Of a stretch of 39,267 bases of DNA, positions 16,510-25,071 are shown piece by piece; the stretch's first letter is position 1; each line of letters begins with the position of its first letter. Below the pieces are notes generated by a model. It had not been told where the DNA came from. It worked only from the letters and a program-made list of their open reading frames with translations, and searched no databases. The position numbers and the translations under genes are program-made. The DNA is from Pseudoalteromonas luteoviolacea. GTDB lineage: Bacteria > Pseudomonadota > Gammaproteobacteria > Enterobacterales > Alteromonadaceae. The stretch covers positions 1 to 39,267 of the forward strand of contig NZ_JAKFZS010000040.1 in the NCBI RefSeq assembly GCF_021654285.1. The letters run 5' to 3'.

Positions 16510-16938
16510 ATGCAATCAGTTAAAGTAGCAGATTATTTTAATCACAGACCAGTAACGTTTAGTTCAAATATGCGTATTGAAATGGCGGTTGAAAAGCTTT
16601 TACAAAGTGGTCAATCAGGCGGTCCAGTTTTAGATGACAACCAAAAAGTCATTGGGTTTTTATCTGAGCAAGATTGTATTAAAAAGATGCTGGAGGCAAC
16701 ATATCAAAATGAGTCCCACAGTATTGTCTCTGATGTTATGAATAAGCAACCTGTATGCGTAAGTCCCGATGACAGTATTTTGCAAATTGCCGATAGGATG
16801 TCTAACGACAAACCTAAATTGTATCCGGTTTGTGACGAAGATGGTCGACTAGTTGGGGTAATTACGAGAGCACATGTTTTACTCGCTTTTGATAAACATT
16901 TGCACGATACCTACGAATCAGGCAACAGATTTGTTTAA
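16510..16938 (+). CDS. CBS domain pair protein
   Basis: 142 aa made almost entirely of two CBS motifs, about residues 8-62 and 75-132. Each shows the usual pattern (GGPVLDDNQKVIGFLSEQDCIKK, and YPVCDEDGRLVGVITRAHVL). CBS pairs bind adenine nucleotides and regulate partner proteins; stand-alone ones like this are frequent and mostly of unknown role. A GGGGGA ribosome binding site precedes the ATG. hrpA follows with a short gap, so the two may share a transcript, but no functional link is evident. Confidence 0.9.
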   Translation: MQSVKVADYFNHRPVTFSSNMRIEMAVEKLLQSGQSGGPVLDDNQKVIGFLSEQDCIKKMLEATYQNESHSIVSDVMNKQPVCVSPDDSILQIADRMSNDKPKLYPVCDEDGRLVGVITRAHVLLAFDKHLHDTYESGNRFV

Positions 16939-17017
16939 AAACTTGTTTTTACTTGGGTAGATTACTCAGGTTTTGATAAACTACGCGACGATTTTGGAAT
17001 TTTCAAGGTGTCGTGTA

Positions 17018-20000
17018 GTGGACTTAAAGTCGTTGTATTCAGATATCCCTTTTTGTTTAAAGAAGGATCAGTTTTTATTTAAAAAACGTCTGCAAGGCGT
17101 ACAAAAAATAGCCGACGAAAAGAAGCAACAAAAAGTGATTGCTCAAATCGGCGAGTCCATTGCCCGAAGCCAGCAGTTGAAAACGCAACGTCAAGAAGGA
17201 TTACCGCAAGTAACCTATCCTGAAGCTTTACCTGTAAGCCAGAAAAAAGAAGATATCAAGCAAGCGATTGCTGAAAACCAAGTGGTTATCGTAGCAGGTG
17301 AAACAGGATCAGGTAAAACCACTCAGCTACCAAAAATTTGTCTTGAGCTTGGCCGAGGTATTGATGGTTATATAGGCCATACCCAGCCTCGTCGATTAGC
17401 CGCAAGAAGTGTTGCGAATCGAATTGCTGAAGAAGTGGGTTGTGAGCTAGGTGAGGAAGTCGGTTTTAAAATTCGCTTTAGCGACCAAGTGTCTGATAAA
17501 AGTTATGTAAAGTTGATGACTGACGGTATTTTACTGGCTGAAATTCAACAAGATCGATTTTTAAATCAATACGACACCATCATCATTGACGAAGCCCACG
17601 AGCGTAGTCTTAATATCGATTTTATTTTAGGCTATTTGAAAAACTTACTGCCAAAGCGCCCAGATCTTAAAGTTATTATCACCTCAGCAACCATTGATCC
17701 TGAGCGCTTCTCAAAACATTTCAATGATGCGCCAATCATTGAAGTGTCAGGTAGAACCTTCCCTGTAGAAGTGCGTTATCGCCCAGTTGTCGATGTGTCA
17801 GGTGAAGAAAGCGAAGCCGAGAATGACCAGCTACAAGGTATATTTGACGCAGTTGATGAGCTGTGTGATGCAGGCCCGGGTGATATTCTGATTTTCATGA
17901 ATGGCGAGCGAGAAATTCGTGATACGGCTGATGCGCTGTCAAAACGCAATTTGAAAGGCGTTGAGATTTTACCGCTGTTTGCACGTCTCTCTAATGCTGA
18001 ACAAAACCGAATTTTTGCGCCCCATAGCCATCGTCGCATTGTACTTGCCACGAATGTTGCTGAAACATCCCTAACAGTACCAGGTATACGATACGTCATA
18101 GACCCGGGTACGGCGCGTATAAGCCGTTATAGCTATCGAACAAAAGTTCAGCGTCTGCCAATTGAAGCGGTTTCTCAGGCAAGTGCAAATCAACGAATGG
18201 GTCGATGTGGTCGAGTTGCTGCGGGTATTTGTATTCGCCTTTATTCTGAAGAAGACTTTTTAGGGCGACCAGAATTTACAGATCCTGAAATTCTTAGAAC
18301 TAATCTCGCATCCGTTATTTTACAGATGCTTGCACTTGGCCTTGGTGACATTGCTAAGTTTCCATTTGTACAGGCGCCAGATAGTCGAAATATCAAAGAT
18401 GGCATGGCGCTTCTGGAAGAGCTGGGCACAGTAAAAGCAGCATCACGTCGAGAAAACGCCAAGTTGACTCAAGCTGGTAGAAAGCTGAGCCGTCTGCCAA
18501 TTGATCCTCGCTTAGCCAAAATGGTAATGGCATCAGCAGAGCAAGGCGCGTTAAATGAAGTTATCGTCATTGCTGCAGCGCTGTCTATCCAAGACCCACG
18601 AGAACGACCTCAAGAGAAGCGCGGCGCGGCCGATGAAAAGCATGGCCGATTCGACGACCCTAATTCTGATTTCATGGCATTTTTGAATTTATGGCAATAT
18701 TTAGAAGAGCAGCAAGAAGCGCTGTCGCGAAGCCAATTCAGAAAGCAGTGCCAAAAAGACTTCTTAGCTTATATGCGTATTCGTGAGTGGCAAGACATAG
18801 TTTATCAGCTTAAGACTGTGTGCGATGAAATGGATTTTAAAGGCTCTGGCAACGAAGCGGGCTTTGATGCTATCCATCAATCTTTGCTTAGCGGTATGCT
18901 CAGCCATATTGGAATGAAAGATGAAAAACAGCACTATAAAGGCGCGCGCAATAGCCTGTTCCATATTTTCCCAGGATCTGCATTATTTAAGAAAAGCCCT
19001 AAGTGGTTGATGTCAGCGGAGCTGGTAGAGACGAGTAAGCTGTATGCACGCATTAATGCCAAAATTGATTTAGCCTGGGTTGCGCCTCTCGCGCAGCACC
19101 TTGTGAAGCGCAGCTATAGCGAGCCTCACTGGGAGAAAAAGCAGGGTGCAATTATCGCTTTTGAACAACAAACGCTTTACGGGTTGACCATAGTTTCGAA
19201 AAAGCGCACAGTTTACAGCCAAATTGACCCTGTTATTAGTCGAGAGCTATTCATTAAAGAGGCGCTTATTGGTCAACAGCTTGGTCAAAAAGCTCAGTTT
19301 TTAGAATATAACCAATCTCTTGTTGAAGAGATCCAATCATTAGAAAACAAAGCCAGACGCCGAGATATCTTGGTAGACGAACAAACTATGTTTGAGTTTT
19401 ACGATGAGCGGATCCCAAGCGATGTAAATAATCGAGCTGCATTTAATCAGTGGTTTAAAAAGCACAGTGATAAACGTGTTTTGCATATGAGCAGAGAGTC
19501 CTTAATGCAACATGATGCTGATAAGGTAACCGCTTTTGATTACCCAGATATTTGGCAACAGGGTAATTTAACGCTGCCACTGAATTACCACTTTGAACCA
19601 GGAAAAGCCGTTGATGGTGTGACCGTTAATATTCCTTTGGCATTGCTTAATCAGGTTCAAAACGAAGGCTTTGATTGGCATATTCCAGCGCTTAGGCATG
19701 AGTTAATCTGTGCATTGATTAAGAGCTTGCCAAAGACTTTGCGAAGAAACTTTGTGCCTGCGCCGAATTATGCGGATGCGGTACTGGCTTCAATTGAGCC
19801 TTTACAAGGGTCTTTACTCGAGTCATTGGCGACAAGATTATTGCGCATGACCGGCGTCAAAGTGGCCGAAACTGATTGGGATCTTAGCTCGCTTGAAAAC
19901 CACTTGAAAATGCAATTTGAAGTGGTCGATGATTCGGGCAAGGTGATTGCACATGGCTTTGATTTAGAGGCGTTGAAAGAAAAGCTGCAAGGCAAGGTTT

Positions 20001-20899
20001 CACAAACGCTTTCTAAAGTTGCAGAAAAGGGCATTGAACAAGAGGATTTGACCGAATGGGTATTTGGAGAGTTACCAAAAGAATATACCAAGACCCAAGG
20101 TGGTTATGAGATTAAGGCATTCCCTGCATTAGTGGATAAAAAAGATAGTACTTCTATCTCGTTATTTGACCACCCTGACAAAGCTGCTCAAGCGCACCAG
20201 TTAGGCTTGCGCAGACTTATTCTGCTTAACATTCCTTCACCGGTAAAATATTTGCAGCAGCATTTACCAAATAAGGCTAAATTGGGACTGTACTTTAATC
20301 CCTTTGGTAAAATTCATGACTTAATCTCAGACTGCACAGCAGCTGGCGTAGATAGCCTATTAAAGCAGTTTGATACGATTAGAGATGAATCTGAGTTTGA
20401 GCGTGCTAAAGAGTATATTCGCGGTGAGCTTGGCGATAAAGTAGTGGAAATTGCATCGCAAGTGGAACAAGTATTGAGTATTGCTCACAGTGTCAATAAA
20501 CGCATGAAAGGCCGTGTTGATTTGACCATGATCACTGCACATGGCGATATAAAATCTCAGCTAGAGTCGCTTATCTTTAGAGGGTTTGTGAGTGATCATG
20601 GTGCTGACAAAATCGCTGATCTCTTGCGCTATTTGAAAGCCATTGAAAAGCGTTTAGAAAAGTTACCTGTTGACCCTAACCGAGATCGCTTATGCGTACT
20701 AGAGTTAGATAAAGTATCAGACTTGTACAGTCAAAAGTGCAACAAGGTGCCAAAAGGAATGCCTGTACCAAAAGAGCTTGTACATATTTTTTGGATGATA
20801 CAGGAACTAAGAGTGTCTTTATTTGCTCAAACCTTAGGTACACCTTACCCAATTTCGGCTAAGCGCGTGATGAATGCATTAAATGAATTGGATTTATAG
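17018..20899 (+). CDS. hrpA: ATP-dependent RNA helicase HrpA (DEAH box)
   Basis: 1293 aa from the GTG at 17018, which has CAAGG nine bases upstream. A longer frame opens with TTG at 16973, but its ribosome binding site is poor and the extra residues do not resemble HrpA. E. coli HrpA is about 1300 aa. Walker A is GETGSGKTT (94-102), the DEAH box DEAHE (191-195), motif III TSATID, and motif VI QRMGRCGR. The HA2, OB-fold and long HrpA-specific C-terminal region (DUF3418) follow, with ETSLTVPGIRYVIDPG and RRNFVPAPNYADA among the strongly conserved stretches. HrpA helps rescue or remodel stalled ribosomes and processes mRNA. It is full length and intact. Confidence 0.96.
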   Translation: MDLKSLYSDIPFCLKKDQFLFKKRLQGVQKIADEKKQQKVIAQIGESIARSQQLKTQRQEGLPQVTYPEALPVSQKKEDIKQAIAENQVVIVAGETGSGKTTQLPKICLELGRGIDGYIGHTQPRRLAARSVANRIAEEVGCELGEEVGFKIRFSDQVSDKSYVKLMTDGILLAEIQQDRFLNQYDTIIIDEAHERSLNIDFILGYLKNLLPKRPDLKVIITSATIDPERFSKHFNDAPIIEVSGRTFPVEVRYRPVVDVSGEESEAENDQLQGIFDAVDELCDAGPGDILIFMNGEREIRDTADALSKRNLKGVEILPLFARLSNAEQNRIFAPHSHRRIVLATNVAETSLTVPGIRYVIDPGTARISRYSYRTKVQRLPIEAVSQASANQRMGRCGRVAAGICIRLYSEEDFLGRPEFTDPEILRTNLASVILQMLALGLGDIAKFPFVQAPDSRNIKDGMALLEELGTVKAASRRENAKLTQAGRKLSRLPIDPRLAKMVMASAEQGALNEVIVIAAALSIQDPRERPQEKRGAADEKHGRFDDPNSDFMAFLNLWQYLEEQQEALSRSQFRKQCQKDFLAYMRIREWQDIVYQLKTVCDEMDFKGSGNEAGFDAIHQSLLSGMLSHIGMKDEKQHYKGARNSLFHIFPGSALFKKSPKWLMSAELVETSKLYARINAKIDLAWVAPLAQHLVKRSYSEPHWEKKQGAIIAFEQQTLYGLTIVSKKRTVYSQIDPVISRELFIKEALIGQQLGQKAQFLEYNQSLVEEIQSLENKARRRDILVDEQTMFEFYDERIPSDVNNRAAFNQWFKKHSDKRVLHMSRESLMQHDADKVTAFDYPDIWQQGNLTLPLNYHFEPGKAVDGVTVNIPLALLNQVQNEGFDWHIPALRHELICALIKSLPKTLRRNFVPAPNYADAVLASIEPLQGSLLESLATRLLRMTGVKVAETDWDLSSLENHLKMQFEVVDDSGKVIAHGFDLEALKEKLQGKVSQTLSKVAEKGIEQEDLTEWVFGELPKEYTKTQGGYEIKAFPALVDKKDSTSISLFDHPDKAAQAHQLGLRRLILLNIPSPVKYLQQHLPNKAKLGLYFNPFGKIHDLISDCTAAGVDSLLKQFDTIRDESEFERAKEYIRGELGDKVVEIASQVEQVLSIAHSVNKRMKGRVDLTMITAHGDIKSQLESLIFRGFVSDHGADKIADLLRYLKAIEKRLEKLPVDPNRDRLCVLELDKVSDLYSQKCNKVPKGMPVPKELVHIFWMIQELRVSLFAQTLGTPYPISAKRVMNALNELDL

Positions 20900-20984
20900 G
20901 AATTGACTTGCAATTTGCTTTGAGCCAATTACCTTAATAAGAGGATTTAAATTTTTGGATTGTGATAAGGAAGCGACATTGACT

Positions 20985-21368
20985 ATGTCCACGCAGCAAA
21001 GACGGAGTAGAACACCGCATGTGTTAGTTGTCGATGATGAGTATTTTAACTACGAAATGTTGTCGATGGCTTTGTCAGATGCGTTTAAATTCAGCTATGC
21101 AGAATCTGGGATCAGCTGCTTGTCAAATGCAATTGCGGACCCACCAGACGTGATTTTGCTTGATGTTTGTATGCCTGGCTTAGATGGGTATGACACTTGC
21201 CGCATGCTGAAAAATACACCCGAAACCAAAGATATTCCGGTAATGATGGTCTCAGGTTTGGAATCTGAGCAAGAGAAACAAGCAGGGTATGAAGCGGGTT
21301 GTGATGAATATGTCGTAAAACCATTTGCCATGCAATCGCTTTTGGAAAAAATAAAAAATATGGTCTAG
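20985..21368 (+). CDS. single-domain response regulator (CheY-like receiver)
   Basis: 127 aa from the ATG at 20985. A TTG at 20979 is closer to the AAGGAAG site (20967-20973) and could be the real start, adding two residues. The protein is a receiver domain only: acidic pocket VVDDE (15-19), phosphorylatable D60 in VILLDVCMPGLDG, and KPF near the end. There is no output domain, so it would signal by protein contact, like CheY. It is followed after nine bases by a PilZ protein gene, which suggests a joint role with cyclic di-GMP signalling. The partner kinase is unknown; the BaeS-like kinase downstream has its own regulator. Confidence 0.9.
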   Translation: MSTQQRRSRTPHVLVVDDEYFNYEMLSMALSDAFKFSYAESGISCLSNAIADPPDVILLDVCMPGLDGYDTCRMLKNTPETKDIPVMMVSGLESEQEKQAGYEAGCDEYVVKPFAMQSLLEKIKNMV

Positions 21369-21377
21369 GAGCTCACT

Positions 21378-21674
21378 ATGATCCATGAAGATAAACGTCG
21401 TTTTATGCGCATGATGGTCAATGCGCAAGCTGAGTTAACGGTAAGCCAATCTGGGGAAAAGCATCTTGGCACATGCCTAGATTTAAGCGCTACTGGTTTG
21501 TCCGTAGAGATTGAACATCCATTGGAAGTGGGTGAGTTGGTGACGGTGTTCATCAATAGTAAAAGCACAACGATCCCGCCTTTTAATGCCAGTGCCAAAG
21601 TGGTCAGGAGCAGCAGTAATGAGGATGTAGCAGAACGCTATGTTGTTGGTTTAGAAATCGTTCAATTTAATTAG
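21378..21674 (+). CDS. PilZ domain protein, cyclic di-GMP effector candidate
   Basis: 98 aa, essentially one PilZ domain. The cyclic di-GMP-binding elements are visible: an arginine-rich N-terminal segment RRFMR (7-11) standing for RxxxR, and DLSATG (35-40) matching (D/N)xSxxG. TAGGAG precedes the ATG at a normal distance. The gene starts nine bases after the receiver-domain gene and probably shares its transcript. Such small PilZ proteins often adjust motility or surface polysaccharide output; the target here is not known. Confidence 0.88.
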   Translation: MIHEDKRRFMRMMVNAQAELTVSQSGEKHLGTCLDLSATGLSVEIEHPLEVGELVTVFINSKSTTIPPFNASAKVVRSSSNEDVAERYVVGLEIVQFN

Positions 21675-21688
21675 TTGCTAATATCTTA

Positions 21689-21714
21689 TACGAAGGCGAG
21701 ATTTCGCCTTCGTA
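21689..21714 (+). terminator. hairpin after the PilZ gene
   Basis: TACGAAGGCGA (21689-21699) and TCGCCTTCGTA (21704-21714) form a perfect 11-bp stem with a 4-base loop. Only a weak pyrimidine stretch (TCTCT) follows, so its strength as a terminator is uncertain. Confidence 0.65.
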
Positions 21715-21882
21715 TCTCTAACTTCCACGGTTTTTGCACATTCATATCCGATACTACTTGTAGTAAATTAGAAACACGCCTTTTATATACATAAAACGTA
21801 GAGCCTGCATTGATATTGGTGCAATATGTTGGGCGGCGGATACAGAGTATTTGCTTGTATCTTTGATTTTTATGGAGTTTAA

Positions 21883-23385
21883 ATGAAGTTAACCCTAAGA
21901 AGAAAGTTACTTGTAATCTTGCTTTCGGTCAATGCAGTGCTTATTTCAGCGGTTTATTATGCCAACCAACTTGCGTTTGAAAAAAGCTTTAAAGAGTACT
22001 TACAAAATAGTAGTCGCGCAAAACTGGTCACCTTACTTCCCACTATTCGTGAAAACTTTGCTCAGTATGGCGAACAGTGGATGACGAGAAAGTATCCGCA
22101 TTGGACTCGGCTCGTTGGAGAGTATCACGGTCGTACTCAAACAGAAATCGATGACATGGTAAAGCGCCCAAGGCGAGGTCCTCCAAGACATCACAGATCT
22201 GAGAGTGAAGTATCAGATGATAAAGCGTTTTCGCCAGAGAGACGAATGGGTAGGGAAGAGCGCCCCCCAAGACATATGCGGGGAGTTCAATCACGCCTTG
22301 TACTTAAATCAGCATCTGGTGAGCTACTCAAAGGCCGAAAAGATAGTAAAAACACCACGCTATGGGTTGAAGTGTATGAAAATGCAGATAACACTGGAGA
22401 GCTACTTGGGTTTATTGGCTTAGAAAATGGCTTAGAGATAAGTAACTCTTTAGATTCCTTATTTGCTAGTCGACAGCAGCATTGGTTTTTAGGGATTGCG
22501 ATCATAGCGATGATAGTGAGTAGCTTGCTTGCAATCCCATTTAGTCGTTTCCTTGTTGCACCTGTTTTATCTCTTAGAGCGGCGGCTAAAAAAATTGCGG
22601 CTGGTAATTATGAGCCGCCCTTTAACTCTTTCAGTAAGGATGAGCTTGGGTTGCTCGCTAATGACCTAAACACATTGGCTAAAACGTTGGATGAAAATCA
22701 ACACTCACGGCAGCAATGGATAGCAGATATATCTCATGAATTACGTACGCCTATTGCGGTATTTAACGCTGAGCTTGAAGGCATGATTGATGGGATCATT
22801 GAGTCTGACGAAGCACAGCTAAACTCGCTCTATGACGAAATTAATCGGTTAACCAAGCTCGTTGATGATCTGCATCAGCTTTCCATGTCTGACAGAGGGT
22901 CATTGAGCTACAGCATGGCAGAGTGTGATATTAATGAAGTGATAGGCCATACGTTCGATTCACATTTGGCTACATTTAAAAATAAGCACTTTGAATGGCA
23001 GATAGTTGGTGAGTCACAATGTTTACTCAACTGTGATGAGGCGAGACTTTCACAGCTGTTCAGCAATTTTATGCAAAATACGCTGCGTTATACTGATTCA
23101 AGTGAAGCGCAGCCAGGACAAATAAGGGTGGTAATCGAGCAGTCTAAAGATACCGTACTGATCCGCTGGCAAGATAGTAGCCCCGGTGTTGAACCTGAGT
23201 TGCTGCCTAGGTTGTTTGATAGATTATATCGAGTCGATAAAGCGCGAGACCGTGCCTCCGGTGGTTCTGGTCTTGGTTTGGCAATTTGTGCCAGTATAGT
23301 ACAAGCACATAATGGCTCTATTGTTGCCACCCACAGTGAACTAGGTGGGGTAAGTGTTGATGTGACACTGCCGGTAGTTAAATAA
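21883..23385 (+). CDS. BaeS-like sensor histidine kinase with an Arg/His/Pro-rich periplasmic segment
   Basis: 500 aa. Membrane segments are at about 9-26 and 201-220, with a periplasmic domain between. HAMP follows (AAKKIAAGNYEPPF, near 234), then HisKA with H285 in DISHELRTPI, and a HATPase with GGSGLGLAI near the end. The kinase half strongly resembles E. coli BaeS, which senses envelope stress. Residues about 94-133 of the periplasmic part are unusually rich in Arg, His and Pro (RPRRGPPRHH, then EERPPRHMRG), which might bind metal or anionic ligands. GGAG precedes the ATG. The response regulator gene follows after 89 bases. In the 208 bases upstream, GATACA (21839) and TGTATC (21856) form a short inverted repeat of unknown meaning. 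Confidence 0.93.
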   Translation: MKLTLRRKLLVILLSVNAVLISAVYYANQLAFEKSFKEYLQNSSRAKLVTLLPTIRENFAQYGEQWMTRKYPHWTRLVGEYHGRTQTEIDDMVKRPRRGPPRHHRSESEVSDDKAFSPERRMGREERPPRHMRGVQSRLVLKSASGELLKGRKDSKNTTLWVEVYENADNTGELLGFIGLENGLEISNSLDSLFASRQQHWFLGIAIIAMIVSSLLAIPFSRFLVAPVLSLRAAAKKIAAGNYEPPFNSFSKDELGLLANDLNTLAKTLDENQHSRQQWIADISHELRTPIAVFNAELEGMIDGIIESDEAQLNSLYDEINRLTKLVDDLHQLSMSDRGSLSYSMAECDINEVIGHTFDSHLATFKNKHFEWQIVGESQCLLNCDEARLSQLFSNFMQNTLRYTDSSEAQPGQIRVVIEQSKDTVLIRWQDSSPGVEPELLPRLFDRLYRVDKARDRASGGSGLGLAICASIVQAHNGSIVATHSELGGVSVDVTLPVVK

Positions 23386-23474
23386 TCACCAAAAATTTTA
23401 GACATAGACACACTTCTCAAAAGAAGTAAGATCTTTAACACGAGAACGCAAAGAAGAACAAATAGGGTAATTAA

Positions 23475-24146
23475 ATGGTTAATCAGAAAGTTCTGATCAT
23501 TGAAGATGAAGAAAAACTGGCTGTTATTCTGGGTAAATATCTAGCGCAAGCCGGTTATGAGTTTGACATCGTGATGGACGGTGCTGAAGCACTTTCTAGA
23601 GTCCGTACCTTTGCCCCTGATATTATTTTGCTGGATCTCATGTTACCGTCGGTAGATGGTATCGAAATTTGTACTCAAGTACGCAGAGATTCTGAAGTGC
23701 CAATAATTATGACAACCGCTAAGGTTGAAGAAATAGACCGCTTATTGGGGTTAGAGGTGGGTGCCGATGATTATGTATGTAAGCCATACAGTCCAAAAGA
23801 AGTGGTTGCACGAGTAAAGGCAATTTTAAGACGTACCAATAGTACTGCGCCAATACAAACAGGCTTGGTGCTTGAAGAAGAAACCTTGTTTGTGAATTAT
23901 AATGGTATGAGAACTGACTTAACGCATGTTGAGTTTATGCTGTTACAAACCATGTTTAAGCACCCTGGTCGCGTTTATAATCGCGCAAGGCTGATGGATT
24001 CAATCTACGATGATGATCGTGTTGTAAGTGATAGAACAATTGATAGCCACGTTAAAAAAATAAGGAAAAAACTGCAAGATATCGCGCCCGATTGCGAGTT
24101 TATTCATTCAATCTATGGAGTCGGCTATAAATTTGAAGTCATGTAA
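23475..24146 (+). CDS. baeR: BaeR-like response regulator (OmpR family)
   Basis: 223 aa. Receiver domain about 1-120 with D54 in LLDLMLPSVDG, and a winged-helix DNA-binding domain from about 130, with VVSDRTIDSHVKKIRKKL and IYGVGYKFE. TAKVEEIDRLLGLEVGADDY, followed by VCKPYSPKEVVARVK, is nearly the E. coli BaeR sequence. It would be phosphorylated by the upstream BaeS-like kinase and activate envelope-stress or efflux genes. The order is kinase first, then regulator, as in baeSR. The stop TAA is followed without a gap by the ATG of the glycerate kinase-like gene, so that gene is very probably cotranscribed. The symbol rests on family likeness only. Confidence 0.93.
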   Translation: MVNQKVLIIEDEEKLAVILGKYLAQAGYEFDIVMDGAEALSRVRTFAPDIILLDLMLPSVDGIEICTQVRRDSEVPIIMTTAKVEEIDRLLGLEVGADDYVCKPYSPKEVVARVKAILRRTNSTAPIQTGLVLEEETLFVNYNGMRTDLTHVEFMLLQTMFKHPGRVYNRARLMDSIYDDDRVVSDRTIDSHVKKIRKKLQDIAPDCEFIHSIYGVGYKFEVM

Positions 24147-24989
24147 ATGCAAGTTTTAACCGATTGGCAACGGCAGTTTTGTGAAGCATATGCGCTGCCA
24201 AAGCAGTATATTAGCGAATGCGAAAAAGCGTTAGTTTGGCTAAAGCGTTCAATCGCAAATCAATCAAAACCAATATGTATAGCTGTGAGTGGCTGTCAGG
24301 GCAGTGGAAAGTCAACACTGTCTGCGTATTTTGTTGCTTATTTAAAAAGCCAAGGGAAGTTGGCAGAGTCCGTTTCTATTGATGATTTTTATTACAGCAA
24401 ATCCAAACGCCAAGTGCTTGCGAGTCTGTATTCACCGCTGTTTTTAACACGGGGAGCACCTGGTACTCATGATATCCAACGTGCCATAGATGTCATCAAC
24501 GATTTTAAGCAATCAAAACCTTTTGTTTTGCCACGTTTTGATAAAGCGGCTGATGAACCTTATCCTGAAGATAGCTGGACGTCAGTTACTTCCACGCTTG
24601 ATGTGTTGGTATTTGAGGGGTGGTGTTTAGGCTTGTCACCTCAGCCCCTAAATTTATTGAAAAGTAGCTGTAATCAATTTGAGTCTCAACGTGATGCAGA
24701 ACGCTCGTATCGATCGCAAGTAAATGATTTTTTGTCTAAAGATTATCAATTTCTTTTTTCGTTTTTTGATAGTTTGGTATTTTTGAACGGACAAAACTTT
24801 GAATACGTATATCAGTGGCGCTTGGAGCAAGAGCAAAAATTGATTGCGAGTAGAGGAAAAGGCATGAATGAGCAGCAAGTCCATGAGTTTATTCAGTCAT
24901 ATCAAAGGCTAACAGAATGGGGGATTGAAACCTTGCCAACAACATGCGATTTAGAGCTGATATTAGATAAGGACAGGGGCTTTTCTTAA
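24147..24989 (+). CDS. P-loop kinase, D-glycerate 3-kinase (plant GLYK) type
   Basis: 280 aa. Walker A GCQGSGKS is at 49-56. VSIDDFYYSK, then RGAPGTHDI, PRFDKAADEP, VFEGWCLG, and YVYQWRLEQEQK late in the protein, match the plant-type D-glycerate 3-kinase and its bacterial relatives in the phosphoribulokinase/uridine kinase group. It would phosphorylate glycerate to 3-phosphoglycerate with ATP, though bacterial members are little studied and another small substrate is possible. The start codon follows the baeR stop directly (TAAATG), with no room for an independent promoter. A terminator follows at 25026-25053. Why a glycerate kinase should share a transcript with an envelope-stress system is not clear. 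Confidence 0.85.
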   Translation: MQVLTDWQRQFCEAYALPKQYISECEKALVWLKRSIANQSKPICIAVSGCQGSGKSTLSAYFVAYLKSQGKLAESVSIDDFYYSKSKRQVLASLYSPLFLTRGAPGTHDIQRAIDVINDFKQSKPFVLPRFDKAADEPYPEDSWTSVTSTLDVLVFEGWCLGLSPQPLNLLKSSCNQFESQRDAERSYRSQVNDFLSKDYQFLFSFFDSLVFLNGQNFEYVYQWRLEQEQKLIASRGKGMNEQQVHEFIQSYQRLTEWGIETLPTTCDLELILDKDRGFS

Positions 24990-25025
24990 AGCCAGAACGT
25001 GTTATTCAAGACGGGTCACAAGATA

Positions 25026-25053
25026 TAAAAAAGGCTCTTTCGAGCCCCTTTTC
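25026..25053. terminator. bidirectional terminator between the glycerate kinase and Tim44-like genes
   Basis: GGCTC (25033-25037) and GAGCC (25042-25046) pair around TTTC. The A-run before and the CCTTTTC after extend the stem and provide T-tracts on both strands. It lies between convergent gene ends. Confidence 0.8.
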
Positions 25054-25071
25054 ATCTGCTAAAATTTAGCT

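Noticed and set aside
16973..17017. TTG start giving a longer HrpA
   Set aside because: The ribosome binding site is weak and too close, and the extra residues do not resemble HrpA; the GTG at 17018 has CAAGG at a good distance. Not excluded with certainty.
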